Assembly: GCF_014851395.1 (NCBI RefSeq)
Contig: NW_024041262.1
Coordinates: 15,491,671-15,555,670 of the forward strand
From: Micropterus salmoides
Lineage: Eukaryota; Chordata; Actinopteri; Centrarchiformes; Centrarchidae
Direction of reading: 5' to 3'
Length of the DNA: 64,000 bases
The position numbers and the translations under genes are program-made. Positions 1 through 11,266 of this stretch are shown piece after piece. Positions within the stretch are counted from its first letter, which is position 1; each line of letters opens with the position of its first letter. The notes below the pieces were generated by a model. That model made no database searches and was not told where the DNA came from. It saw nothing but the letters and a program-made list of their open reading frames with translations.

Positions 1-63
1 CTTGCCAGCAGTATACAGTATGACTATCTGTGAATATATTACCCTATATCTTCAAGTGTACTG

Positions 64-556
64 TACCGATCAGCCATAACATTATATCATACCACAGGTC
101 AAGTGAATAACACTTATTATGTCTTTACTATGGCACCTGTCAGTTAGTTAGATATATTAGGCAGCAAGTGAAAAAAAATGTGTGTTAGAAGCTGGAAAAA
201 TGGGCAAGTGTATGGATTTGAGCTACTTGGGCCTAATTGTGATGGGTAGACGACTTGGTCAGGGCATCTCCAAAACTGCAGCTCTTGTGGGATGTTCCCA
301 GTCTGATGATGTTTGTACCTATAAAAGTGGTCCAAGGAAGGAAAAGCAATGAACTGGCAGCAAGACTCACTAAAGCACATGGTGATCGAAGGCTGGTCTG
401 CATGGTCCGATCCAACAGACGAGCTACTATATGTTAAATTGCTGAAGACGTTAATGCTGGTTCTGATAGAAAGGTGTTAGAACACACAGTGCATCGCAGT
501 TTGTTGTATATGTGGCTGCATAGTCGCAGACCAGTTAGGGTGCCCATGCTGACTGA
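64..556 (+). mobile_element. Tc1/mariner-like element, 5' part only, degraded
   Basis: The stretch starts with a terminal-repeat-like motif (ACCGATCAGCCATAACATTA) at about 65-84. It continues into the remains of the N-terminal helix-turn-helix half of a Tc1-type transposase. Recognisable pieces after about 200 are an LGxxISKTAALVGCS-like segment (about 260-300), RSNRRAT (about 408-428), and the coding for NAGSDRKV and HRS (450-500). Stop codons and indels break every frame, and homology stops near 556 before any DDE catalytic domain, so the copy is 3'-truncated and dead. The family is assigned from memory of common fish Tc1 elements and was not searched. Confidence 0.75.
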
Positions 557-2676
557 TGTTTGCAAATGATAATCTTCTCCTAATCATTAATTCATTAACA
601 ACCCCCTTGATGGTTATTTATGTAATCGTTGAATGTTCATGCTCTTCAGGCTGCTGGATTAAAGTACCAGAGCTGTTATTATTCCAAGTCAAACACTGTT
701 CAGATGCTCGTCTTGACAAATGTCTGATACTGTACAATGATGGCACTAGTCGAGGTGTAAACCCTCCATCACACTGGAACCACCCAAGCTGCTCCCCTCA
801 CTCATCTTTATGTGGTCAGCTGGAGTTGGCACCTGACAGCCCCATTACAAAACAACTTTAAACAGGTTGCCGGCTGGCCAGCAGCATGCTGGTTTCTGTT
901 GGCACCACAGCCAGGACTGGCTTCTGAGTGGGCAGCTGGAACAGCCCAATCCCCTGCGACAGACAAAATGGCTAAAGTTATTGGTGCTGCACAGAACAAA
1001 CTGTGGCACCTGCAGCTGAAAGTGGATTTAGTTCATAAAACCACTGCAGCAATTTTTTATTGCAATCTATTAACTTTGAATTTTCACCAGTGTTGCAGGT
1101 GTAATGCAAAGTATTTAGATTAACATAACGTCCTTCAAAATGGTTTGGAGGGGAATTATAGTGTCACACAGGAATTTATGTGTTTTTTTCCCTTTAGAAT
1201 GAACACTCTTGCACTCCAGAAAACCATAAACTGACTTTATGAAAAGAGCTGCAGTATTTAAAACCAAGAGGATGGAACATGCAAAATAATGACCACATAA
1301 TGCGCAAATGTTCAAAATAATGATCCAAAAATTTGCGTTAATGTAACACATCAAGTTAGACGCAGAGACTTTCTAGATGATGTAACACGTAGTCGATCAC
1401 TTGTACTCTTTACGACTGAAGAGAGAACAAGTGTTTTTGTTCTTTCAATTGTAATAGTAAACAAAACAAGTCAGTGTTGTCACCATTTTGCTGGTGATTT
1501 CATCATTATCTGCAAGCATCAGACCGCATACACTTTTTTTTTGTTTAACGTCTGCATAAATCACAGCAGACTGTGTCTGCAATTTCTAATCTTGTTAATG
1601 AGCCAAATTATTTATTGAGATTTAATGTTGATATTAACATGGAAAGTGAAAAACAAACCAAATCAATGTTGCACACAGTAATGTTGTGATAGAAAAAAAG
1701 TGACAGAAATGATAAAATACTAAATTTCATCAAGCCGATTTACCAATAACTAGCATCAACTAAAGATATGATGATGAACATGTAGTTGGCGGCCCGTACA
1801 GTACCAACATCGACCAAAAGTACACAGTATGATTAAATACACACAGAACACACAGAAATTAATTTGAGAAGGAAAAAGGGTATGTTACATAATGTTGTGT
1901 TACTGAGTTCCAACTATTAACTAACAAGATTAGACAGCACCATGTATTTATGAGCAAATTAAAACTACAGGTCAGATTTCCAGCAATTCATGATGAAGCT
2001 GAACAAAACCTAAAAACTACACTGTACTGTAGCTGCTCCATTAATTAATTTGTGGGTCACACGACTAATTTTACAGAGGACCCAACAAGTAGTAAGAGGC
2101 AGGTGTTAGTCTTCAAAATTAATAAAACTGAAATTGGATTTAATTAGAATTTAAACAGCCCCAAGCTTCGATCCTTTGAAGTGAGTATGTACAACAGGTA
2201 CCACTTTCCACTCTATTTGTCATGTACTTTCTGAAATAGGTGTTGGACATGTTCAGTCTAAGTTAAGTTTGGTTATTTTCAATTCAAAAAGTGAAAATAA
2301 TTCCATTCTGTGCAGGTGAAACCTTATAGTCATTTAAAGAACAGGAAAAAGAGCGGTGGATCCCATAAAATAAATTAAACAACATTTATGAAGACTGAAT
2401 GAGGGGGATAAACATACAAATATTGACATGACTCATAAAGAAATTAGGACTTAATGAGGTGTGATAGTGAGCAAATGAGCAGCAGGACTGACGCACTATA
2501 AATATCTAAATACTACCAGCAAAAGATACACAGATAAGTGCATGAGTGTACATGCCCCTCACAAAGTTAATGTATTTTGCTACTGCTATATCACATGCGA
2601 ATCAATAGCTTGCAGAAAGTCTCTGAACATCTTGTTCTGATTTTTTATGTACAGTAAAGTAGTATGAGTTACTTAC
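557..2676. other. No gene seen; AT-rich intergenic or intronic DNA
   Basis: Only short random ORFs occur, without splice-flanked coding character. No repeat boundary was recognised. Runs of T or A and poor codon structure suggest non-coding DNA. Confidence 0.5.
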
Positions 2677-2940
2677 TGGTAGTGTTATCCATGCAGGAGA
2701 CATTCCCTCAGACTACAGACCCTGTGGTTGGAGATAAATCCCAGCGAGTCGGCAGCAGGATCTCTGTGTAGCATTGGAACTATTTTGTTTGTCCAACACA
2801 GAAAGCTCTGAGAGGAGCTCAAGCATCAGAAACTAGGTACCTTTCTCTATAATGATCTCCTGTGTCTGTTATGCTGTATCTGTTATGCTGTCCTCTTAGC
2901 AATGAAGCTATCTGGCCCCAGCAGCTCTTTAAATACCAGC
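2677..2940 (-). other. Candidate first exon with TATA-like box (exon B)
   Basis: On the minus strand an ATG at 2692-2690 opens a short coding segment (M-D-N-T-T plus one base) that ends at 2677, directly before a strong GTAAGT donor (2676-2671). An in-frame TGA lies 18 bases upstream of the ATG, so the ATG would be the first codon of the frame. A TATTTAAAG motif at about 2931-2939 on the minus strand could be a TATA box for a 5' UTR of about 200 bases. The rest of such a gene would lie left of the window. The product is not recognised, and the call is inference from signals only. Confidence 0.3.
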
Positions 2941-3892
2941 ACTCATCAGCCTGTCTGTCTGTTGGTCCAGGATGAGGAAAGACTACATGAGAGCCAAGGA
3001 TATAAACCCCAGGTCATGAAAGTTGCTTTATGTCTCTCTCTCGCTCTCTGACCTGATGCCACTTATAACAGTTGAAATCATAAATCAACATGAGACAAGG
3101 TACTAGGAGATGTGCGTTTGCGTAAACAGATACAGTAAGCATGAGAAAACTTCTTATTCATAATGTGTAAAAAAAAACAAAAAATTATATTAATATCTAT
3201 GTATCTATCTTAAAGATTCAGCAGGTGAAATAAATGAATAGGGTCTGTAGAATGAAAATGATTAACATATAAGAATTATTGGCCAAAGGATAGGACAGAA
3301 ATTTTAATACTAATTGTACGTAACAACAAGTTTTTCAAGTTATTGCAAAACATGTTCAATAGACACTGATTTCTTGCGTCCAACCCCTGACCTCACAATT
3401 CCACCACAGCACCAGGAAGATCACTAAGTGCTATTATCACAACTCTGCAGACGTGCATCTGCTTCAAAGGATTTCAACTTCATCCTTTCTGTAGTTTGAA
3501 TATATTCTTGTCCCCAGCCAAACAAAAAAAGAGATTAAAAAATCATCTTTCTGTCTCACACACAATTTTTTCTGCTAACAGCATGCTAAACATATTTGCT
3601 TTATGCAGCTGCATGGAAATGACCTGTCAACCTCGTAAACCACTCTATCAAGGGACTCACTTGGATAGCTACAGTGTAATGTTTTCCATATGGATACCTA
3701 CATAAATGAAGAATTGTTAATTTTGCTCTTTGACATGTATATGGTTCTTTACCAGTCCCTGGCCAGGCCAATGTTTGGGTAATAGTCATAGGACTGCCAA
3801 AACTGTAACTATATCTACGGCACAGTTTTTGTATCCTGACTGATTTGGTAGGCTTGTGCAAAGAGGATTATTTCAAGATTGTCTTTAAACAC
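2941..3892. other. No gene seen
   Basis: There is a short TCTC-rich run at about 3031-3050 and A-rich sequence near 3170. No exon, RNA gene or repeat boundary can be supported. Confidence 0.45.
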
Positions 3893-3990
3893 TAGAGCCC
3901 AACCGATTTATAGTTATGCAGATATTATCAGCCGATGTAAGCTACTTGCAGATAAATCGGCATCACCACTTATAACAACCGATTTATGAC
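3893..3990. repeat. Terminal fragment of a DNA-transposon-like repeat (TAGAGCCCAACCGAT end)
   Basis: It begins TAGAGCCCAACCGAT and then carries several CCGATTTAT/ATAAATCGG half-sites in both orientations (3903-3988). This is the look of a common fish repeat whose ends read TAGAGCCCGACCGATA. A related opposite-facing end lies at 42068-42109. The other end of this copy was not found, although low-complexity GATC-rich sequence near 4780 might belong to it. Confidence 0.45.
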
Positions 3991-5719
3991 TATTAGAAAA
4001 GAAACAGAGACGGATCCTTCCCTCATGTCATAAGTGCTGCATAGTTTGCCCACTAGAAGGTGATCTGCAGCTCCTCTGTTCAAAACACAGCAGCACCAAA
4101 GAATAAAACAATCAGCTGACCAGAGTCTACCACAGCATGTTGAAACAGCTATAAAGAGTAGCTCCAGGTCCATGTAAGCATGTTAGCATACTGATGTTAG
4201 CATTTAGCTCAAAGCACTGCTGTGCCTTCATACAGCCTCACAGAGCTTCTAGCATGTCTGTAGACTCTCGGTCTTGTTTCTATAGAGAATAACATAGCTT
4301 TAGTCTAAGCATTAAGTCTTTATGTCTTATGCTATGGTTTAGAAAAGCTGAGATAGTGTGTAAAATCTTCATGAAAAGAAAACAAGAAGTTTAGTCACTA
4401 CCTAAGATGACCCTGTAAAGGCTACCACTACTTCTTTATCATTGTTTCTATTAAAGTGTTCTTAATGTTAATCTGGCAATACGAGATGGTGGATAGAGGC
4501 AGAGATAGACTGAAAGTTAGCTATGAAACTGGCCATCTATTCAGCCTGTTTCTAGCAAGCTGCTCTGCCCATCTGTATGACGTGCTGCCTGCCTTGATGT
4601 GCTCTGGTTTCACACCGGGGGCAAACTTGTTTATCACCAAGCTTTGACAAATGAGGGGCTGCTGCAAGAGAAGCTTTGGCACTGTGGAGCACAAGAGTTG
4701 GAATAATGCGCTTTCAAAAAGTTTTGAAAATATCAGGTTTTCTTCAGGAACATTCAAATTTACAATTATCGCAAAATTAACAGCTGATCTAAAGAGATCG
4801 GAAGAGCTTTTTTAAAAAACATCTTGTTCCATTTTTAAATCACATAATTACAATAAAATCACTTGTCATCGTGAGGATCATTTTCTGAAGGTGACACAGT
4901 AAAGTATGGCACTTCTCTATATATAGCTGCACTTAATTCCTTGCAACTGTATATCTATTACACTACAAAGGCTAAGTGGCTATGTAAGGTTTTTTTGGTT
5001 CCTTAACTGTACACTCTGCCCGTTTGTCTCTAGACAGTCAGTGTTGAAGCCACAATAATCATACACAACTACAAGGTGGCCTAAGAATATATTTCAAAGA
5101 ACGAAGTCTTTGCTAAGACAGAAGAAATCCAACACATCCTAGGCTATTAATCCACCTGAACATGTGAACTTCCGCAGCTCTTTCTGGTCTGCGATCTAGG
5201 AAACTTCCTGGAACGAGCATGTCTAATCCAGATGTGTTATAATGTGGACCGAGGCCTCCGGCATTTATTTGCATGGCAGCTGTTATTGGGACGCTTCGGT
5301 ATAGACATATGCTCTTTTAAAAATGGCATCCACACACTAAGGTCAAGATGAGTTTCCTCACCGCAACAGCTGTCATCACTGTTCCATTACGTCGACAACA
5401 AACGACAGCAGTTAATGTGCTCGGCCTGACATGGAATAAGTGGACGGTGGAGGAATATGAGTAATGACCTAAGTATCTAATAGTCACTACATATGATACA
5501 GTTACTGAGTGATAAGTGATTGTGTCTAAGTGCAATACATTTAGATGATTTTTTACCCCACACAAAATGCCAACATCTTCAGGTTTTTTTTGTCTTAACA
5601 GTCAAAATGAATATTGAACTGAACGACAGGTGGACTACAATTACTGTTAGGTTGCTAGGGAACCCTGCATGCAGGGAAAATATGAACTGAACCTTTTCCA
5701 CACAAATTGCACCTCTTAA
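3991..5719. other. No gene seen
   Basis: No splice-flanked open frame, tRNA-like fold or repeat boundary could be supported in this stretch. Confidence 0.4.
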
Positions 5720-6660
5720 TTATACTGTAATTTGTGCAGAGAAGGCAGAGAAATGGACAAAAAGCCACATTTTATGGAAATGGTGGATGAGGAAATGCAG
5801 ACTGTAAAAGCACAATGAGGTACAGGAGGATGAGGGATGAGGGTGAGAACCAGAGAGGCAGTCCAAACAGGAAAACCGATCTGACACAGGAGGAAGCAAA
5901 ATCAGACAAGCAATGGTCCAAAACAGGCAGGTAACAAGTCTCAGGAACAATGGGACAGAACAGAAAACAGTCACTAGAGAGCAAGGCATGTACGATATAG
6001 CAACTTGACTTAATGAACTGGCATGGAACAAAGGAAATGAACTGGTATATGGTAAGTGGCTGATGAGTGGATGAGATGCAAGTGGGGAGATGGATGGAGA
6101 AGCTCAGGTGACTACAGGGCTGATGAGTAGGTACAGGTGTGTAAATCAGTGGGGCAGTCAGGTGATGAGGAAAGGAGGAAAAGTCAGACGACCTGTGGTG
6201 GATGCTTGGAGAATGGCACTGAAGAAACTAGGAAAAGAGAACTGTGGCTGGAGAGAAGGGACAGGGAGACAGAGCGTGCAAGAATTGCATCCACGTTTCC
6301 CTCACTTGTGTCACCCACTGGGGATGCATGGAGAGACGAACGGAAACCATGAGAGGAGAGAAAAAATAAGGAAATATGTTTTTAGAGACATAAGGCGTCC
6401 TTTCCTCTGAATTGTCACGTGAAGCAACGTCCATTTCTGATGATGGTGGCAGCTGATCATAGCTTGATCAGTTGTTCAAAGCTGTCAGTTGGTTCCAACA
6501 ACCGGAGATACTTTTGATGGTGTGTTTGTGTCTGCACACACGAGCACTGTGCTGATAAATACTGATACTAATAAAGTCTCACAGTTTTCACCACAGATCA
6601 GCATATTTTCTCTATAGCTGTTACCTGTTTACCAAACACCTGCACACCTGCATTCTGTAT
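5720..6660. other. Purine-rich unclassified sequence, possibly dispersed repeat
   Basis: The segment is rich in GA on the plus strand and resembles dispersed repetitive DNA of fish genomes (phrases such as AGAACCAGAGAGGCAGTCC). No coding pattern, terminal repeats or target duplication were found. ORFs of up to about 106 codons here look like chance products of the purine bias. Confidence 0.3.
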
Positions 6661-6663
6661 TTA

Positions 6664-8154
6664 CAGGTGCTGGTCATATAATTAGAATATCATCAAAAAG
6701 TTGATTTATTTCAGTAATTCCATTCAAAAAGTGAAACTTGTATAATGTATACATTCATTCCACACAGACTGATATATTTCAAGTGTTCATTACTTTTAAT
6801 TTTGATGATTATAACTGACAACTAATGAAAACCCCAAAATCAGTATCTCAGAAAATTAGAATATTGTGAAAAGGTTCAATATTGAAGACACCTGGTGCCA
6901 CACTCTAATCAGCTAATTAACTCAAAACACCTGCAAAGGCCTTTAAATAGTCTCTAAGTCTAGTTCTGTAGGGCAAGACACAAAAGGTCATTGCTAAAGA
7001 GGCTGACTGTTCACAGAGCTCTGTGTCCAAGCAGATTACTAGAGAGGCGAAGGGAAGGAAAAGATGTGGTAGAAAAAAAGTGTACAAACAATATGGATAA
7101 CCGTACCCTGGAGAGGATTGTGAAACAAAACCCATTCAAAAATGTGGGGGAGATTCACAAAGAGTGGACTGCAGCTGTAGTCAGTGCTTCAAGAACCACC
7201 ACGCCACTCTTGAACAAGACACAGCGTCAGAAGCGTCTCACCTGGGCTAAAGACAAAAAGGACTGGACTGCTGCTGAGTGGTCCAAAGTTATGTTCTCTG
7301 ATGAAAGTAAATTTTGCATTTCCTTTGGAAATCAAGGTCCCAGAGTCTGGAGGAAGACAGGAGAGGCACAGAATCCACGTTGCTTGAAGTCCAGTGTAAA
7401 GTTTCCACAGTCAGTGATGGTTTGGGGTGCCATGTCATCTGCTGGTGTTGGTCCACTGTGTTTTCTGAGGTCCAAAGTCAACGCAGCCGTCTACCAGGAA
7501 GTTTTAGAGCACTTCATGCTTCCTGCTGCTGACCAACTTTATGGAGATGCAGATTTCATTTTCCAACAGGACTTGGCACCTGCACACAGTGCCAAAGCTA
7601 CCAGTACCTGGTTTAAGGACCATGGTATCCCTGTTCTTAATTGGCCAGCAAACTCGGCTGACCTTAACCCTATAGAAAATCTATGGGGTATTGTAAAGAG
7701 GAAGATGCGATACGCCAGACTCAACAATGCAGAAGAGCTGAAGGCCACTATCAGAGCAACCTGGGCTCTCATAACACCTGAGTAGTGCCACAGACTGATC
7801 GACTCCATGCCACGCCGCATTGCTGCAGTAATTCAGGCAAAAGGAGCCCCAACTAAGTACTGAGTGCTGTACATGCTCATACTTTTCATGTTCATACTTT
7901 TCAGTTGGTCAACATTTCTAAAAATCCTGTTTTTGTATTGGTCTTAAGTAATATTCTAATTTACTGAGGTACTGAATTTGGGATTTTTCATTAGTTGTCA
8001 GTTTTAATCATCACAATTGAAAATGAAATGAAATAAACATTTGAAATATATCAGTCTGTGTGTAATGAATGAATACCCAAGTTTCACTTTTTGAATGGAA
8101 TTACTGAAATAAATCAACTTTTTGATGATATTCTAATTATATGACCAGCACCTG
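6664..8154 (+). mobile_element. Tc1/mariner element with long terminal inverted repeats
   Basis: The 1491-bp element starts CAGGTGCTGGTCATATAATT and ends with the exact complement, flanked on both sides by the TA target (6662-6663, 8155-8156). The outer 77 bases of the two ends are identical, and similarity continues imperfectly to about 200 bases. Inside lies a single transposase frame (see 6991-7863). Identical outer ends suggest a fairly recent insertion. Superfamily placement is certain from the TA duplication and DDE transposase. The family matches a Tc1 type that I remember as very abundant in teleosts. Confidence 0.93.
6991..7863 (+). pseudogene. Tc1-type DDE transposase, inactivated
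   Basis: This is the transposase of the 6664-8154 element, which would bind the inverted repeats and cut and paste the element at TA sites. The catalytic part is visible: MFSDESKF (first D), FQQDLAPAH (second D), and NSADLNPIENLWG (third acidic residue, E), with MVWGAMSSAGVGP between. Defects: the helix-turn-helix part (EADCSQSSVSKQ, about 6994-7050) is in a different frame because of an A-run at 7074-7080; about 20 residues expected between SASRTTT and PLLNKTQRQK are missing; the usual NSPDLNP reads NSADLNP; and TAG at 7783-7785 interrupts the frame 25 codons before the natural TGA at 7861-7863. Any movement would need transposase supplied from elsewhere. Confidence 0.92.
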
Positions 8155-8760
8155 TATACTGTGTCCTGCTCAGAGGCACATGATCATTTCTACTGGCACA
8201 ATGTTTATATTATTTATTTATGTGCATCTGTATTTATTGTCATTGTGAATTCATTATTGAATAACTCAGTATATGATTATGGTGTGTTTTGAACATTATA
8301 ATTTATTAGGCTAAATGTTTTAGTGGAAACTGAAATGATGTAGCCTAACTCATGAAAGCTGAAGCGTAGTTGTAGGCTTTGCCTTTATTTCATCTTCTGA
8401 TATCTATCTACACTACAACACATTTTATATGCAAGTCACATCACTCGTCACCGATCGATCACTGTGTTACATCATATCAGTCCAACGCTTTTGTAGCGCA
8501 GCAGCGCTTTCATTCTTACATTTCTTCAGCTGATTTTACTCGCAGTGTATTAGGCTACATTTTATTGTCATCTATTTGAACTAAACTCAGGAATGATCAG
8601 CCTCACATGTGACTGAATTGAAATGACAATGGATGATGTAAAAAGTGTTTCTTGATGACAGACTCTCTGACTCCCTCTGACTTTAATTGTCTCCTTAATA
8701 AAATGTGATCTTTCTAATAAATTCACTACTAATTTCTCCAAGGAAGATTAAATCAAGGGC
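8155..8760. other. No gene seen
   Basis: The stretch is AT-rich with no supportable feature. Confidence 0.4.
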
Positions 8761-8841
8761 AACTGGACTTGGTTGAAGACACCTGAAGATGTTTCGCCTC
8801 TAGTCCCAAGAGGCTCCAAGTATCTTCAACTAAGTCCAGTT
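8761..8841. repeat. Short hairpin repeat
   Basis: AACTGGACTTGGTTGAAGA (8761-8779) pairs with its near-perfect complement at 8823-8841 (one mismatch in 19). Inside the loop a second small hairpin, GCCTCT/AGAGGC, occupies 8796-8814. Similar sequence is common in fish genomes. Confidence 0.6.
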
Positions 8842-8851
8842 CGACTGGACC

Positions 8852-9715
8852 TAGGGCTGGGTGATTAATTAAATTTATTAGATAGATATAGATTTATTAT
8901 TTTGGTTATTTAATCCTGTTAATATTTTCTCCACTGTGTGTGTTCATGTACTTTCCCCTTAAAAACACACTACCACGTGTAGTCACATGACTCTGCCCAT
9001 CAAGTCCTGCTCAGCTCCCAGACCAAAGCACACACATTGCACTGCCCTTAAAAAACCTAACTACATTTTTCTTTTAAAACGGCACCTATCCCGCAGACGT
9101 CCTTTGAAGAATAAGGAGAGGAATATAGCCTAGCCTTGATCGCGCAGCATGCCAGTAAAAATCAGTGTGAAATTTTAGTAGCTGAGGTCATTTATTCAGC
9201 AGCGGCAATGCAATGAATATAGGGGAACATTTCTGTGTTGTGCAAAGACTGGCGCTGCACTTCCAAGGTCCGCCATGTGCTTTCCATCTTGTTAATTATG
9301 TTATAAATTCACATTTAGATCATCAAATTTTTGATATTTGTGAATCAAAAAATATTTCACCTTTAATAGTTGAGCACAGTTACAGTACAACCCTTTTCAG
9401 TAAAATTTGAGGGCAAAATAATCATTCATTAATTGTAATCACTGCATCTACTTTATAACATCTTTAATGTTAATGCATATGGTTTTCATAAGTTTACAAA
9501 AAGGCTTGGCTGCTATTTTTTTATATGTTTATGCAAACAAGAAGAGCACAGTGCAATTCATTTTATTTGTGGTTTTCAATGTAAAACTTGGTGAAATCAT
9601 TTCAGTGTGTGTATTGGTACTTTCTGAACATTTTCAACACAATTCAACAGTACCCCGATAATACTGATGACTGATAATTTTGGTCACTATAATCATGATT
9701 TTAATACCGTTTTAT
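8852..9715. mobile_element. hAT-like non-autonomous element, boundaries uncertain
   Basis: The left side begins TAGGGCTGGGTGATTAAT, a motif typical of the ends of fish hAT-like non-autonomous repeats. The right part ends in sequence with several imperfect half-sites around GATAATTTTGGTCACTATAA (about 9673-9692). No clean inverted repeat or target duplication could be paired, so the copy may be truncated. No coding capacity is seen. Confidence 0.35.
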
Positions 9716-10216
9716 CTCTACAATTTGTGGTCAGTTAAGTCTATGCAAAAGCAGTAAAGTTGATCAACAGAAAATGAATGTGTTCATCTATTATTTTAAT
9801 AATCAAATAGTCACTTTTGGAAGAAAAAATGGCAATACTTTCTAATAAATTCACTAGTTGGCTAGTTGTGCCTTCCTCGATATGAAGATTTGCTGCTTTT
9901 CTTTGTCCTATGTGATAGTAAATTGAAAATCTTCTGGGCTTTTGAGTGTTGGTTAGACAAACCAAGAATCTGAAGATGATAAATTACAAATTGTAAAAAT
10001 TGTAATGCGCGTTTTTCCACTAATTTCTCTCATTTCAGAGACAAAAGAATTCATGATGGTCATGAACGGCCGACTTTTCTTAGTCGTGTGAACATGTTTC
10101 TTTCTGCGGTGCATTTAAAATAAGGATGACAAAGAACTCTTTATCACAAAAAGGAGCCCAAGGAGAAGCATGACTCACCTGGAGGACTCAATGAAGCATA
10201 AAAGCACACAACTGAA

Positions 10217-10218
<2 letters not shown>
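9716..10218. other. No gene seen
   Basis: No exon, RNA gene or repeat boundary can be supported. Confidence 0.4.

Positions 10219-10247
<29 letters not shown>
10219..10247. repeat. (AC)n microsatellite
   Basis: An uninterrupted AC dinucleotide run of about 14 units. Confidence 0.95.
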
Positions 10248-10251
<4 letters not shown>

Positions 10252-11021
10252 CACGGGTGAAAAACACGTAGAAAAACACACACCATGACTCTCAGAGCAA
10301 CACACAACACACTATTCAATGTGGAGTATGTATACCATAATGACACTGTGTTGGCATACATATTGTAATCCCACAGCATGAGTGGTATTTTGTGTGTCAG
10401 ATCTCTATGACAAGGTCATTTGCAAATGTTCCACTCATATATTGCAGTGATTCACTCTGTTAGGTAAGTGAGTGGGAGCTGTTAAGAGAGCGCATATTTT
10501 TAGTCTCTACATTTCCCTTGGACTCAACTGGTTCTGGGAACATAGGGGTGGGGGTTGGGGGTGTATATATGTGCATATGATTGTGCGTAACATTGAAGGC
10601 AGTGACACAATTTTTTAGACCATGCACTCTAGGCTATTCTGTAAGTCAAACAACCCCAAAATAATTTTAAACTAGAACATCTGCTGACAACTTTTGACCT
10701 GGTAAATGAAAATAAGGCAATTTGTGTGTTTATATGATGAAACATTTCCATAGTAAACAACAGAAAATGTTTTAGTGTACCAGATGTAATGGTGACTCAC
10801 ACTCAAAGCCAGACTATTTAGCAAAACATATAAATACATATGAAACTAATGGCAACTCAACATGCTGTGGAGCCCCAGCAGCATGGGTAATTCATGAAAA
10901 TGCACAACCATGTAGATACACACATATGCACTCTCCCCTCTGGGGTAGCTTGGCCAGGTTCCCAACAAATGTCTGTACTGGTTTGGCATCCATCTTGTAC
11001 ACACATCACAGCTATCACCAG

Positions 11022-11024
<3 letters not shown>
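10248..11024. other. No gene seen
   Basis: Unclassified sequence between two microsatellites. The minus-strand ORFs here run into the CA repeats and are not genes. Confidence 0.4.

Positions 11025-11054
<30 letters not shown>
11025..11054. repeat. (AC)n microsatellite
   Basis: About 15 AC units, followed by GCGTGC. Confidence 0.95.
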
Positions 11055-11056
<2 letters not shown>

Positions 11057-11221
11057 GTGCTCTATAGCAGGAGATTAGATCCAATGTTAAACAAAGAGGG
11101 AGAGCAAGTTTCTGACATGCCAGCTCTTTAATTAGACAACTGGTATCCGAGGACACACACACAGAGTAAATTTCAGAAGAACTACAGTATGCCTAAAGAA
11201 CAATAAGCAAATAAACTGTGT

Positions 11222-11224
<3 letters not shown>

Positions 11225-11264
<40 letters not shown>
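11225..11264. repeat. (AC)n microsatellite
   Basis: About 20 uninterrupted AC units. This is the third AC run within about 1.05 kb. Confidence 0.95.
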
Positions 11265-11266
<2 letters not shown>

